From NCBI RefSeq assembly GCF_004801315.1, contig NZ_SSNW01000006.1, positions 62,001 to 126,000 of the forward strand: a stretch of DNA of 64,000 bases. The letters are read 5' to 3'. Shown piece after piece: positions 56,906-64,000 of this stretch. Under the pieces are notes generated by a model that searched no databases, was not told the origin of the DNA, and saw only the letters and a program-made list of their open reading frames with translations. This stretch comes from Deinococcus sp. Arct2-2 (GTDB taxonomy: Bacteria; Deinococcota; Deinococci; Deinococcales; Deinococcaceae). The position numbers and the translations under genes were made by a program. Within the stretch, counting starts at the first letter, position 1. Every line of letters starts with the position of its first letter.

Positions 56906-57496
56906 CTACTTCTCCCCCAACCGCCGCTCGTTCCCGCCCGTCAGCCGCCCGATGTTGTCGCGGTGTTGGTAGATCAGCAGGGCCGACAGTGCGGCGATAG
57001 CCAAGCACAGCCACACGCTTTCGCCCGTGACGACGGCCACCAGCGTGCCCGTGATGACGCCCAAAATGCTGGCCGCCGACACCAAGCGCGTGAGCCACAC
57101 AGTGGTCAGGAAAATAACCGCCGTGCCGATGCCGACCAGCGGAACGAGCGACACCATGACGCCGAACGTGGTGGCCGCGCCTTTGCCGCCCCGAAACTGC
57201 AAAAATGGGCTGAAGTTGTGCCCGATGACGGCCGCCACGCCGCAGAGGGCCGCCACGTTTTCGCCTAAGCCCAGCCAACGCGCTATCCAGATCACCAGCA
57301 CGCCTTTCAGGACGTCAAAAGTCGCTACTGCTACTGCTGGGCCTTTGCCCGCCGCCCGCATCATGTTGGTTGCGCCGCTGTTGCCGCTGCCTACCGTGCG
57401 AATATCGATGCCCCGTGCGCGGGCCAGCCACGCCGCCGCCGGAAGCGAGCCGAGCGCGTAAGAAATGAGGACAGCCAGAACCGCAGTCAGAGTCAC
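56906..57496 (-). CDS. plsY: acyl-phosphate:glycerol-3-phosphate acyltransferase
   Basis: PlsY makes lysophosphatidic acid from acyl-phosphate in the first step of phospholipid synthesis. The 196-residue integral membrane protein keeps family motifs: [20 protein letters not shown] then [19 protein letters not shown] (about 33-51), and [21 protein letters not shown] (about 91-111). It has about five hydrophobic helices. GTG 57496 lies 7 nt after a consensus TACAAT, so the transcript is leaderless. Confidence 0.95.
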   Translation of the reverse strand: MTLTAVLAVLISYALGSLPAAAWLARARGIDIRTVGSGNSGATNMMRAAGKGPAVAVATFDVLKGVLVIWIARWLGLGENVAALCGVAAVIGHNFSPFLQFRGGKGAATTFGVMVSLVPLVGIGTAVIFLTTVWLTRLVSAASILGVITGTLVAVVTGESVWLCLAIAALSALLIYQHRDNIGRLTGGNERRLGEK

Positions 57497-57601
57497 GCCC
57501 AGAATTGTACGCTCCCTTTCTTTGGGGGCGCGGTGTTGATGGGCTTGCAGTGGTCTGGTTGGCCCTGACGCTGCAGCTTCCCCGAGTCAGTACACTGCGA
57601 C

Positions 57602-59302
57602 ATGATTTCGGCGGCGCTGACTAGAGAACAGAGGCAACGGCTGGTGCGGGTAGCACGCGGCCAAGAAGACGGCGATCTGTTGATTCGCGGCGCGTCGGTG
57701 GTGCAGCCTGCCACCCGCGAAGTCTTTGAGGCCGATGTATTGATTGCGGAAGGCCGGATCGCCGCCTTTGGGCCGGGCTACCGTGCAGCGCGGGTCATCG
57801 AGGCACGCGGGGCTTACCTTGCACCCGGCTTCATAGACGGCCACGTTCATATCGAATCCAGTCTGCTGACTCCGGCGGGCTTTGCGCGGGCCGTGTTGCC
57901 ACGCGGCACCACCGGAATTGTAGCCGAGCCACACGAACTGGTAAACGTGGTGGGCGCGGCGGGCCTAGGCTGGATGCTGGACGCGGGCCGAAGCCCTGGC
58001 CTGCGCGTGTGGGCCTCCGCGCCGTCGTGCGTGCCTGCCAGCGGATTCGAGCAGGGCGGGGCCAACATAGGGGCCGCCGAAATAGCAGAGATGCTGGCCC
58101 TGCCCGGCGTGCTGGGCCTCGCTGAAATGATGAATTATCCGGGCGTACTGAACGCCGATCCCGGTGTGTGGGACGTACTGGAGGCGGGGCGTAGAGCAGG
58201 GGGATTCGGTGCGGGGCGGCGTATGGACGGCCATGCTTCGGGGGTGGGGGGGCGTGACCTGCACGCCTACGCGGCGGCGGGCCTGCACTCCGACCATGAG
58301 GCGACCACCCCGGAAGAAGCCCGCGAGCGCCTGCGGGCGGGCCTGTGGCTCATGGTGCGCGAAGGCTCGGCGGCCCGCAATCTGGCGGCCCTGCTGCCCG
58401 TGCTGCGGGAAGGCCCGCGCCGCGCCATGCTGGTCAGCGATGACGTGAGCGTCGATGAATTGCTGGAATTAGGGCACCTAGACCGCTTGCTCAGAACGTG
58501 CGTGGCAGGCGGCTTACATCCCGCCGATGCGGTGGCCCTCGTGACCTGCAACCCCGCCGAATACTGGGGCCTGCACGACTTTGGCCTAGTCGCGCCGGGC
58601 TATCACGCCGACTTCGTGCTGCTTAAAAGTTTGACGGGCTTTGAAGTCCTCGAAACCTTTGTGGGCGGAGAGCAAGCGCAGGCCGGAACAACTACGCCGC
58701 CGCTGCCGGGTGGGGGCGTGAATCTGGGCGCAAGCTGGAGCGCCGCCACCTTCGATGTTCCCGCACAGTGGCCGGTGATGCAGGTGCGGCCTGACCAGAT
58801 CACTACAGGAATTGGCGCACCCGGCAGCGGCGACACGCGCTTGGTAGTGGCCGACCGCTACGGGCGTGCTGGGCCGGGTCAAGCCGCCCACAGCACCTGC
58901 TGGACTTCCGGCACGGGTCTGACGGGGGGAACGTTGGGTATCAGTGTGCTGCACGATGCCCACAACGCCGCTTTTTTGGGCGGCACCGACGCCGATATTC
59001 GGGCAGCAGGCGCGGCGCTGGAAGCCTTGGGCGGCGGCGTGGTGGTGGTAGCGGGCGGCGAGGTGCGGGCTTCCCTTCCGTTGCCCTATGCGGGCCTGAT
59101 GACCGACATCGACCCACAGCAGGCCGCCGCCGCGCTGGGCCAAATCACGGCGGCGGCTCAGGCTCTAGGTTGCGTGTTGCCTTACCCGGTCACGACTCTC
59201 AGCTTTCTGGGTCTCACCGTGATTCCGGCCCTGAAACTCACGCCGCGCGGCCTGCTGGACGTCAACGCTTGGCAGATGATAGACACGACTCCAACGGAAT
59301 AG
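57602..59302 (+). CDS. ade: adenine deaminase
   Basis: Ade converts adenine to hypoxanthine in purine salvage. The 566-residue amidohydrolase has the metal-binding HVHIESS at 81-87, IVAEPHELVNVVG near 104, AEMMNYPGVLN near 173, RMDGHASGVGGRDLHAYAAA, LHSDHEATTPEEA and VSDDVSVDELLELGHLDRLL, all typical of bacterial Ade. The C-terminal domain (about 390-566) is complete. TACACT lies 5 nt before the ATG, so the start is probably leaderless. It stands alone. Confidence 0.95.
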   Translation: MISAALTREQRQRLVRVARGQEDGDLLIRGASVVQPATREVFEADVLIAEGRIAAFGPGYRAARVIEARGAYLAPGFIDGHVHIESSLLTPAGFARAVLPRGTTGIVAEPHELVNVVGAAGLGWMLDAGRSPGLRVWASAPSCVPASGFEQGGANIGAAEIAEMLALPGVLGLAEMMNYPGVLNADPGVWDVLEAGRRAGGFGAGRRMDGHASGVGGRDLHAYAAAGLHSDHEATTPEEARERLRAGLWLMVREGSAARNLAALLPVLREGPRRAMLVSDDVSVDELLELGHLDRLLRTCVAGGLHPADAVALVTCNPAEYWGLHDFGLVAPGYHADFVLLKSLTGFEVLETFVGGEQAQAGTTTPPLPGGGVNLGASWSAATFDVPAQWPVMQVRPDQITTGIGAPGSGDTRLVVADRYGRAGPGQAAHSTCWTSGTGLTGGTLGISVLHDAHNAAFLGGTDADIRAAGAALEALGGGVVVVAGGEVRASLPLPYAGLMTDIDPQQAAAALGQITAAAQALGCVLPYPVTTLSFLGLTVIPALKLTPRGLLDVNAWQMIDTTPTE

Positions 59303-59581
59303 GTGGCTGCCGTTGATCTCTGTGCGGCCTAGCGACGGGGGCTTAACCTCCCACACTAGGTGCCGCCAAGCGAGGCGACAACCATCAATCTGCACCCCGC
59401 TTCTCGGCCTGTGTCGAAAGGCTTGAAATGTAGGTCATTCAATTCACTTCCTGTAACAAATGAACGAATGTGGTCTAACTCCCTTCCTTTAGGTACGGTG
59501 GGCAACCTCTTTAAATTATAGAATTATGAGTCATTTATGCCGTTCTTGCGTCTAGAATGACGTGAGGTTTTGTACATTCGT
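59303..59581. other. AT-rich region upstream of the Cache-GGDEF gene
   Basis: About 280 nt without a gene. From about 59440 to 59580 the sequence is much richer in A/T than the surroundings (TTTAAATTATAGAATTATG), including a candidate -10 box TACATT just before the next start. It is likely to hold the promoter and may hold operator sites. Confidence 0.5.
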
Positions 59582-61303
59582 ATGGCATCCACTGTTCCTA
59601 AAGCTGACCGCAACACCACCGTACTGACGCCTGCCCAAGCGTCACGCGCTTTTTCTTGGACTCGGTTTCTCATTTTGCTGGCGCTGGTGCTGACCCAAGT
59701 AGGCACAGTAACCGGGGTGTTGTGGGCCAATCGGCGCGGCGGAGAAGCCGTGTTGCAAGAGCAGGCCCGCCAAAGCCTGCAACAACTGGTGCGTGTGACC
59801 GGTGACAATGCCCGCTCTTACCTGCAAACGGCGGTTCAGATCGTGCGGATCACGTCCTCGCTGGTGTCTTCCGGTCAGGCCAATGCCTACGACTCCGGGG
59901 CCTTAAGTCAGACGTTCGGCACGCTGCTCGACGCCACCCCGCAGCTAGACGCGGTGCTGTTGGGACAGCCCGATGGACGCTTCATTTTTGTGCGGCGGGA
60001 CGGCGAGGGGCGCTACATCAAGGTCATCGAGCCTGTGCCGCAGCGCCGGACGACAGTTACCCTCCTGAATTCGGCGGGCCGAGTGACCTCGCGGGCCACG
60101 CCCACCGATCCGTATGACCCCCGCACGCGGCCTTGGTATACCTCGGCCCTCACGCGTCCGGGCCAAACGGTCTGGACGGCCCCCTACGTCTTTTCGTCCT
60201 CGCAGTTGCCCGGCGTGACGGTAGCCACGGCCCAGCAAGGACTGGATGGCCGCCCGCTGGTGCTTGGGGTAGATATGAAGCTCAGCGGCCTGACCCGGAT
60301 GCTGGAACAGGTGCAACTGACGCCGCGTGGCCGGGCGTTTATAACCGATGCAGACGGCAACGCTATTGCCGCGTCTCGGGCGTGGCCGCGCACCATTCAG
60401 GGCCGTGTGCCTGCGCTGACCGAAGTGGGCGATCCGGCCCTGCGTGCCCTGCTCGACGATGGTGGCCTGCCGCGCCTAGAGGGAGAAAACGGCACGGCCA
60501 GCGAGGTGACGCGGCGGTATCTGGTGGGGGGTGAACCGTATGCCGCCGTGCTACGCCGCGTAGAAGTGCAGCCGGGGGTAAGTTGGGTGGTGGGCGTGTA
60601 CGCGCCCGAATCCGATTTTACAGGCGACCTGAACGGCATTTTTAGGCAACATCTCATCATTATTGCGGTGATGGCCCTGCTGAGCGCCCTCGTGGCGTGG
60701 CCGCTCGCCTTTAGCGCCACCCAGCCCTTTGCCGCGTTGCAGCGCCAAGCCACCACCGACGCCCTGACTGGCCTGCGGAACCGTGCCAGTTTGTTGGCCC
60801 AACTCAGCGAGGATGTGCGCCACAAGGCCACCAGTCCTTATAGCGGGGAGCTGGGGGTCGTCATTCTCGATCTGGACGGCTTCAAGATCATCAACGACAC
60901 GTATGGTCATGCGGTGGGTGACGAAGTGCTGCACGCTGTAGGCGCAAGGTTGCTGGGCGCGGTGCGCGTCGCAGATACCCTCGGGCGGCTGGGCGGCGAC
61001 GAATTTGCCCTGATCGTACATGGCGAAACCCGTGAGAGCGTGCGCCTGCGCGTCGAAGGAATCGTGCAGGCCATCGTGCGGCGGCCCCTGATGGTCAACG
61101 GTCTGGCGCATCAACTCGGCGCGACGGCTGGGCTGGCGTTCCACGATCATACGGTGGCCGCGCCGCCCACCCTAGAGGAGATAGAGCAGACTTCCCAACT
61201 GCTGATGTTGCGGGCCGATACCGCCCTGCTGAGGGGCAAAAAGCGAGAGAAGGGGCGAGTCTGGCTGGCCGATGAAGTCGGTGGGCCGACGCTTTTGGGT
61301 TGA
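59582..61303 (+). CDS. dCache-GGDEF diguanylate cyclase
   Basis: The 573-residue receptor has a membrane helix (about 27-48), an extracytoplasmic double-Cache domain (about 50-350, with ATPTDPYDPRTRPWYTSALT typical of Cache), a second helix (about 355-380) and a GGDEF domain (about 395-545) with an intact RLGGDEF (GGDEF at 471-475). It should make c-di-GMP in response to an outside ligand. The start is ATG 59582; a TTG four codons upstream is an alternative and no clear SD separates them. Confidence 0.92.
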   Translation: MASTVPKADRNTTVLTPAQASRAFSWTRFLILLALVLTQVGTVTGVLWANRRGGEAVLQEQARQSLQQLVRVTGDNARSYLQTAVQIVRITSSLVSSGQANAYDSGALSQTFGTLLDATPQLDAVLLGQPDGRFIFVRRDGEGRYIKVIEPVPQRRTTVTLLNSAGRVTSRATPTDPYDPRTRPWYTSALTRPGQTVWTAPYVFSSSQLPGVTVATAQQGLDGRPLVLGVDMKLSGLTRMLEQVQLTPRGRAFITDADGNAIAASRAWPRTIQGRVPALTEVGDPALRALLDDGGLPRLEGENGTASEVTRRYLVGGEPYAAVLRRVEVQPGVSWVVGVYAPESDFTGDLNGIFRQHLIIIAVMALLSALVAWPLAFSATQPFAALQRQATTDALTGLRNRASLLAQLSEDVRHKATSPYSGELGVVILDLDGFKIINDTYGHAVGDEVLHAVGARLLGAVRVADTLGRLGGDEFALIVHGETRESVRLRVEGIVQAIVRRPLMVNGLAHQLGATAGLAFHDHTVAAPPTLEEIEQTSQLLMLRADTALLRGKKREKGRVWLADEVGGPTLLG

Positions 61304-61336
61304 GGTTGTCGAGAAGGGCGGGAACGCTGCTGGGTG

Positions 61337-61542
61337 GCCCCCTCACCCCGCTGCTCCGCAGCGCCCCTCTCTGCTGCGCAGCTCTGCGAGTCCCACACGT
61401 GGAGAGGGCAAAACACATGGATGAAACTCTTTTCAGTCCCGTATTAGCAATGGTGCGGACAGTTTCCTAATTTCGCCGATCACTGTCCAAGAACACGGTG
61501 TTTTTGCTCCTCCACCCTTGCGGGGGAGGCTGGGAGGGGGGA
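61337..61542. repeat. module C and module B repeat fragments
   Basis: 61337-61410 is module C in minus orientation (CCCCTCACCCCGCTGCTCCG then CTGCGCAGCTCTGCGAG). 61506-61542 is a module B relative (CTCCTCCACCCTTGCGGGGG). Both match parts of the MITE at 2803-3015 but without its ends. The remaining gap to ureD holds no gene that I can see. Confidence 0.65.
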
Positions 61543-61674
61543 ACGTGCAGAGCGTTCTAGACGACGTTTTTCTCTGACCTATTTTTCAAAGCCTACAACT
61601 GTCCGAACCATTGATTAGACCCGTTGACCCTAGCCCCCTCGACACCTTCCCATCACGAAATCGCTAGGCAAACT

Positions 61675-62475
61675 TCAGCGCCGTACCTGCAACGCCCGCG
61701 CCCCGAACAACTGCGCCCGCAAGCTCTCCCGCGCCGCACCCAGCGCCCGGTCTAGCGTTGGCCCACGCGCCGAAGCTGCACGCAGCCACACCGCGCCGCC
61801 TGCCGTGTGGCTGCAAGCCAGTTGACCGAGCACAGCGGGCCAGTCTGTGACTTCTTGACTGCCCACCCAGACGCCGCTGGCCGCGTAGTCCCAGTCGCCC
61901 CAAATGCCGGGAGCGCGGGTAAATTCACCTGGTTGCAGCTTCAACCGATCCAGATACAGCCGCTCCCCGCCGCGCCAAATTTCGACCCGGCTGCGGTAAT
62001 CGGCAAAGGCCAAGCGCTCGCCCATCTGCACGCGCCCGGAGGCCAGCGTTTCGGTCAGGCCCAACTCTGCGCCGTCTTCCAACTCGGCCCGCAAGGTCTG
62101 GTGAAAGGCGCTGCCCGCAAAAGGCAAGGTGCGCTCCGGGTAGTATTCCAGCCGCCCGCCTGCCGCCACCGTAAATCGGATGTCCTGCGTAGCCACTGCC
62201 CCAGACGGCGAAGGCTGAAGCCGCGTCGCTGACTGCGTGAGGATCAGCACCCGCGCCCCCGCGCCCACCTCGGCCACGATTTCGCTGTGATCGCCGCCCA
62301 GCACGCCCCCAGTCGGATTGACCACGAACACCATCAGCGTGCCGCACGGGAGTTCGAAGGGCCGAATGATCATCAGCGGCGCTTTTTGCAAGTCGCGGGT
62401 CAGGACGGTGCGGCCCCGCTGTTGCTCGAACGTCAGGTGCAGCAGGCCTGTGCGGGTGCGTTGGCCGAGCGTCAT
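61675..62475 (-). CDS. ureD: urease accessory protein UreD
   Basis: UreD (UreH) binds apo-urease and helps insert the nickel centre together with UreF and UreG. The 266-residue protein has family blocks [40 protein letters not shown] near 50 and [12 protein letters not shown] near 78, then [19 protein letters not shown]. Its start overlaps the ureG stop (ATGA). No urease structural genes and no ureE or ureF are in the window. Confidence 0.92.
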   Translation of the reverse strand: MTLGQRTRTGLLHLTFEQQRGRTVLTRDLQKAPLMIIRPFELPCGTLMVFVVNPTGGVLGGDHSEIVAEVGAGARVLILTQSATRLQPSPSGAVATQDIRFTVAAGGRLEYYPERTLPFAGSAFHQTLRAELEDGAELGLTETLASGRVQMGERLAFADYRSRVEIWRGGERLYLDRLKLQPGEFTRAPGIWGDWDYAASGVWVGSQEVTDWPAVLGQLACSHTAGGAVWLRAASARGPTLDRALGAARESLRAQLFGARALQVRR

Positions 62476-63143
62476 TCTGAAGGGCTGAGTTGAAGGCCAA
62501 TCTGGGGCGGCGCGACATCCCTAAACAGCAGATCGTGTTCGATCCACGCGATCACTTCGGCCACGCCCAGCCCACGCTTCAGGTCGGTGAACACATACGG
62601 CCTGACTTCATCTCCACTGGTTCTTTGCGCCCGTGCGTCGGCGTCCATGATCCTCAAGTCGGCTCCCACATAGGGCGCGAGGTCAATTTTATTTATCACC
62701 AACAGATCAGAGTTCCGAACGCCGGGGCCACCTTTGCGCGGCACTTTCTCTCCGCCCGACACGTCCAGCACGAACAGCCATGCATCTACCAATTCCGGGG
62801 AAAAACTGGACGCCAGATTGTCGCCGCCCGACTCTATAAAAATCAACTCCACGCCCGGAAAATCGGCTTCCAGCGCCTCCACCGCCTCCTGATTCAGCGA
62901 CGTGTCTTCGCGGATGGCGGTGTGGGGGCAGCCGCCCGTCTGCACGCCCCGGATGCGTTCGGCGGGCAGGGCAGCGGCGGCAGTCAAAATGCGCTGATCC
63001 TCGAACGTGTAGATGTCGTTGGTAATCACGGCGAGGGCGTACCGCTCCCGCAGCGTGCGGCACAGTACTTCCAGCAGCGCCGTTTTGCCCGAACCCACCG
63101 GGCCGCCGACACCAATTTTGAGCGGAGCAGGGGAGAGGGTCAC
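62472..63143 (-). CDS. ureG: urease accessory GTPase UreG
   Basis: UreG is the GTPase that drives nickel delivery to urease. From GTG 63143 the protein has 223 residues and begins [20 protein letters not shown], with the P-loop at 13-21, as homologues do; a TTG 27 codons upstream (63224) is possible but adds an unusual Cys-containing extension. Other motifs: [34 protein letters not shown] (the conserved CPH metal site), [17 protein letters not shown] and [15 protein letters not shown]. It is the first gene of a two-gene unit with ureD. Confidence 0.92.
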   Translation of the reverse strand: MTLSPAPLKIGVGGPVGSGKTALLEVLCRTLRERYALAVITNDIYTFEDQRILTAAAALPAERIRGVQTGGCPHTAIREDTSLNQEAVEALEADFPGVELIFIESGGDNLASSFSPELVDAWLFVLDVSGGEKVPRKGGPGVRNSDLLVINKIDLAPYVGADLRIMDADARAQRTSGDEVRPYVFTDLKRGLGVAEVIAWIEHDLLFRDVAPPQIGLQLSPSE

Positions 63144-63280
63144 GCCGAGTAGTCTGGCGCATTTCGGGCCAGAGAGTTGAGTTTTGTCTGAACAGAATTT
63201 CGGCTTAAATTCATCTGTAGACAAACCAAAGCGGGCCGTCTATTATGTAACAAACAGCACTATTGATCCTCGGAGGCTCT

Positions 63281-63766
63281 ATGACCCAGACCGAATCGGT
63301 TCCCTCTTTGCTCACCCCCGCTGCGTTGCTGGCCCACTGGCAAGGCCACCGCCGCCTCACCCGCCGCGTCATAGAAGCTTTTCCCGAAGATCAACTCTTC
63401 AGCTTCAGCGTGGGCGGAATGCGTCCGTTTGGTGTGATGGCGTGGGAAATGGTCACGATCTCTACTTACCTGATGAATGCGCTGCACACCGATCAGTGGG
63501 GCGCGGAGACCATGAGCCGGGAACCGAAGCCGCAAGAACGCACGACGTTGCTGGCCGAGTGGGACGCACTGACGGCCCGCTTGGATGCCGAGCTTCCCGG
63601 CACGTCGTCCGTGCTTCTGACCACCGAAAAAGACTTGCCGTTTGGCCGCCAGACGCCCACTGCTGCCGCCTTTTACATGATCGACAACGAGGTACATCAC
63701 CGGGGGCAGGGCTACGTGTATCTGCGGGCGTTGGGAATTGAGCCACCGCCGTTTTGGGAGCGCTGA
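63281..63766 (+). CDS. DinB-family protein
   Basis: CGGAGG lies 4 nt before ATG 63281; the product has 161 residues. It fits the DinB/YfiT four-helix fold, with HWQGHRRLTRRVIEAFPEDQ and MIDNEVHHRGQGYVYLRALG, where the HHRGQ His pair is the usual metal site. DinB-like proteins are expanded in Deinococcus and are thought to be metal-dependent thiol transferases or hydrolases. The gene overlaps a second copy by one base (TGATG). Confidence 0.88.
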   Translation: MTQTESVPSLLTPAALLAHWQGHRRLTRRVIEAFPEDQLFSFSVGGMRPFGVMAWEMVTISTYLMNALHTDQWGAETMSREPKPQERTTLLAEWDALTARLDAELPGTSSVLLTTEKDLPFGRQTPTAAAFYMIDNEVHHRGQGYVYLRALGIEPPPFWER

Positions 63767-64000
63767 TGTCGGAACTTTTGACCCCTGCAACCCTGCTGGC
63801 CCACTGGCAGGGCCACCGCTGCCTCACCCGCCGCGTCATTGAGGCCTTCCCAGACGATCAATTGTTCAGTTTCAGCATCGGCGGAATGCGTTCATTCGGA
63901 AGACTGGGCTGGGAGATGGCAGGCACAGTTGCCAACACGCTGCACGCCCTAGAGCACGACGATTGGACAGGGAAAGGCGTGGATGAGGGCGAGCGCACGA
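63766..64000 (+). CDS. DinB-family protein, tandem copy cut by window end
   Basis: ATG 63766 overlaps the stop of the first DinB gene. The visible 78 codons repeat the same N-terminus: LLAHWQGHRCLTRRVIEAFP and LFSFSIGGMRSFGRLGWEMA. The pair is a recent-looking tandem duplication. The C-terminal half with the metal site is outside the window. Confidence 0.85.
   Translation, partial: MSELLTPATLLAHWQGHRCLTRRVIEAFPDDQLFSFSIGGMRSFGRLGWEMAGTVANTLHALEHDDWTGKGVDEGERT

Overview
The window is GC-rich bacterial DNA that I read as Deinococcus chromosome. The evidence is the set of small Deinococcus-restricted protein families, the futalosine menaquinone gene mqnC, very frequent leaderless starts (a TANNNT -10 box 5-8 nt before the start codon), a rich c-di-GMP gene set and dense GC-rich palindromic repeats. 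I cannot name the species. It is an ordinary chromosomal region with no prophage, no CRISPR array and no rRNA.

Layout. 1-4.2 kb: partial glutamine cyclotransferase, SnoaL-like protein, queG, GAF/HD-GYP phosphodiesterase. 4.5-10.3 kb: glyA, a membrane GGDEF-EAL protein, a CPA1 antiporter. 10.5-15.2 kb: pheS and pheT, split by a low-GC gene and a DUF559 nuclease gene flanked by inverted repeats. 15.5-24.5 kb: tandem-Nudix protein, O-acetylhomoserine sulfhydrylase-like enzyme, a small gene plus a 1657-aa DUF4132-type giant, TM2 protein. 24.6-30.6 kb: an NAD salvage cluster (nadM-Nudix, unknown, nadV, unknown, pnuC, nadR). 30.7-37.9 kb: envelope proteins, rsmD-coaD, metK, small Deinococcus proteins, peroxiredoxin. 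38-46.6 kb: degenerate GGDEF-EAL protein, DUF421, DUF218, topA. 47-54 kb: TctC-like binding protein, DUF4388-like protein, broken Cache-HAMP receptor, mqnC, tandem paralogues, murJ, tRNA-Ser(CGA). 54.5-64 kb: asd, a P-loop kinase, plsY, adenine deaminase, GGDEF receptor, ureG-ureD, tandem DinB proteins.

Three results stand out. First, nadV (nicotinamide phosphoribosyltransferase) is interrupted at a conserved Trp-Tyr-Pro site by an 854-nt group I intron. R, S, P2, P8 and P9 elements are recognisable, and the intron encodes an HNH endonuclease whose frame runs through the ribozyme core. Second, asd has a complete transcription attenuator: a promoter, a leaderless 17-residue peptide with six Thr, mutually exclusive hairpins and an intrinsic terminator. 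Third, several repeat families recur, including a 213-bp MITE-like element with perfect 24-bp terminal inverted repeats; one of its internal modules brackets the DUF559 gene inside the pheS/pheT locus.

The c-di-GMP proteins (HD-GYP, active GGDEF-EAL, degenerate GGDEF-EAL, Cache-GGDEF) are scattered, not clustered. The NAD cluster would take nicotinamide to NMN (NadV), import and phosphorylate nicotinamide riboside (PnuC, NadR kinase) and adenylate NMN through two independent enzymes (NadR and NadM).
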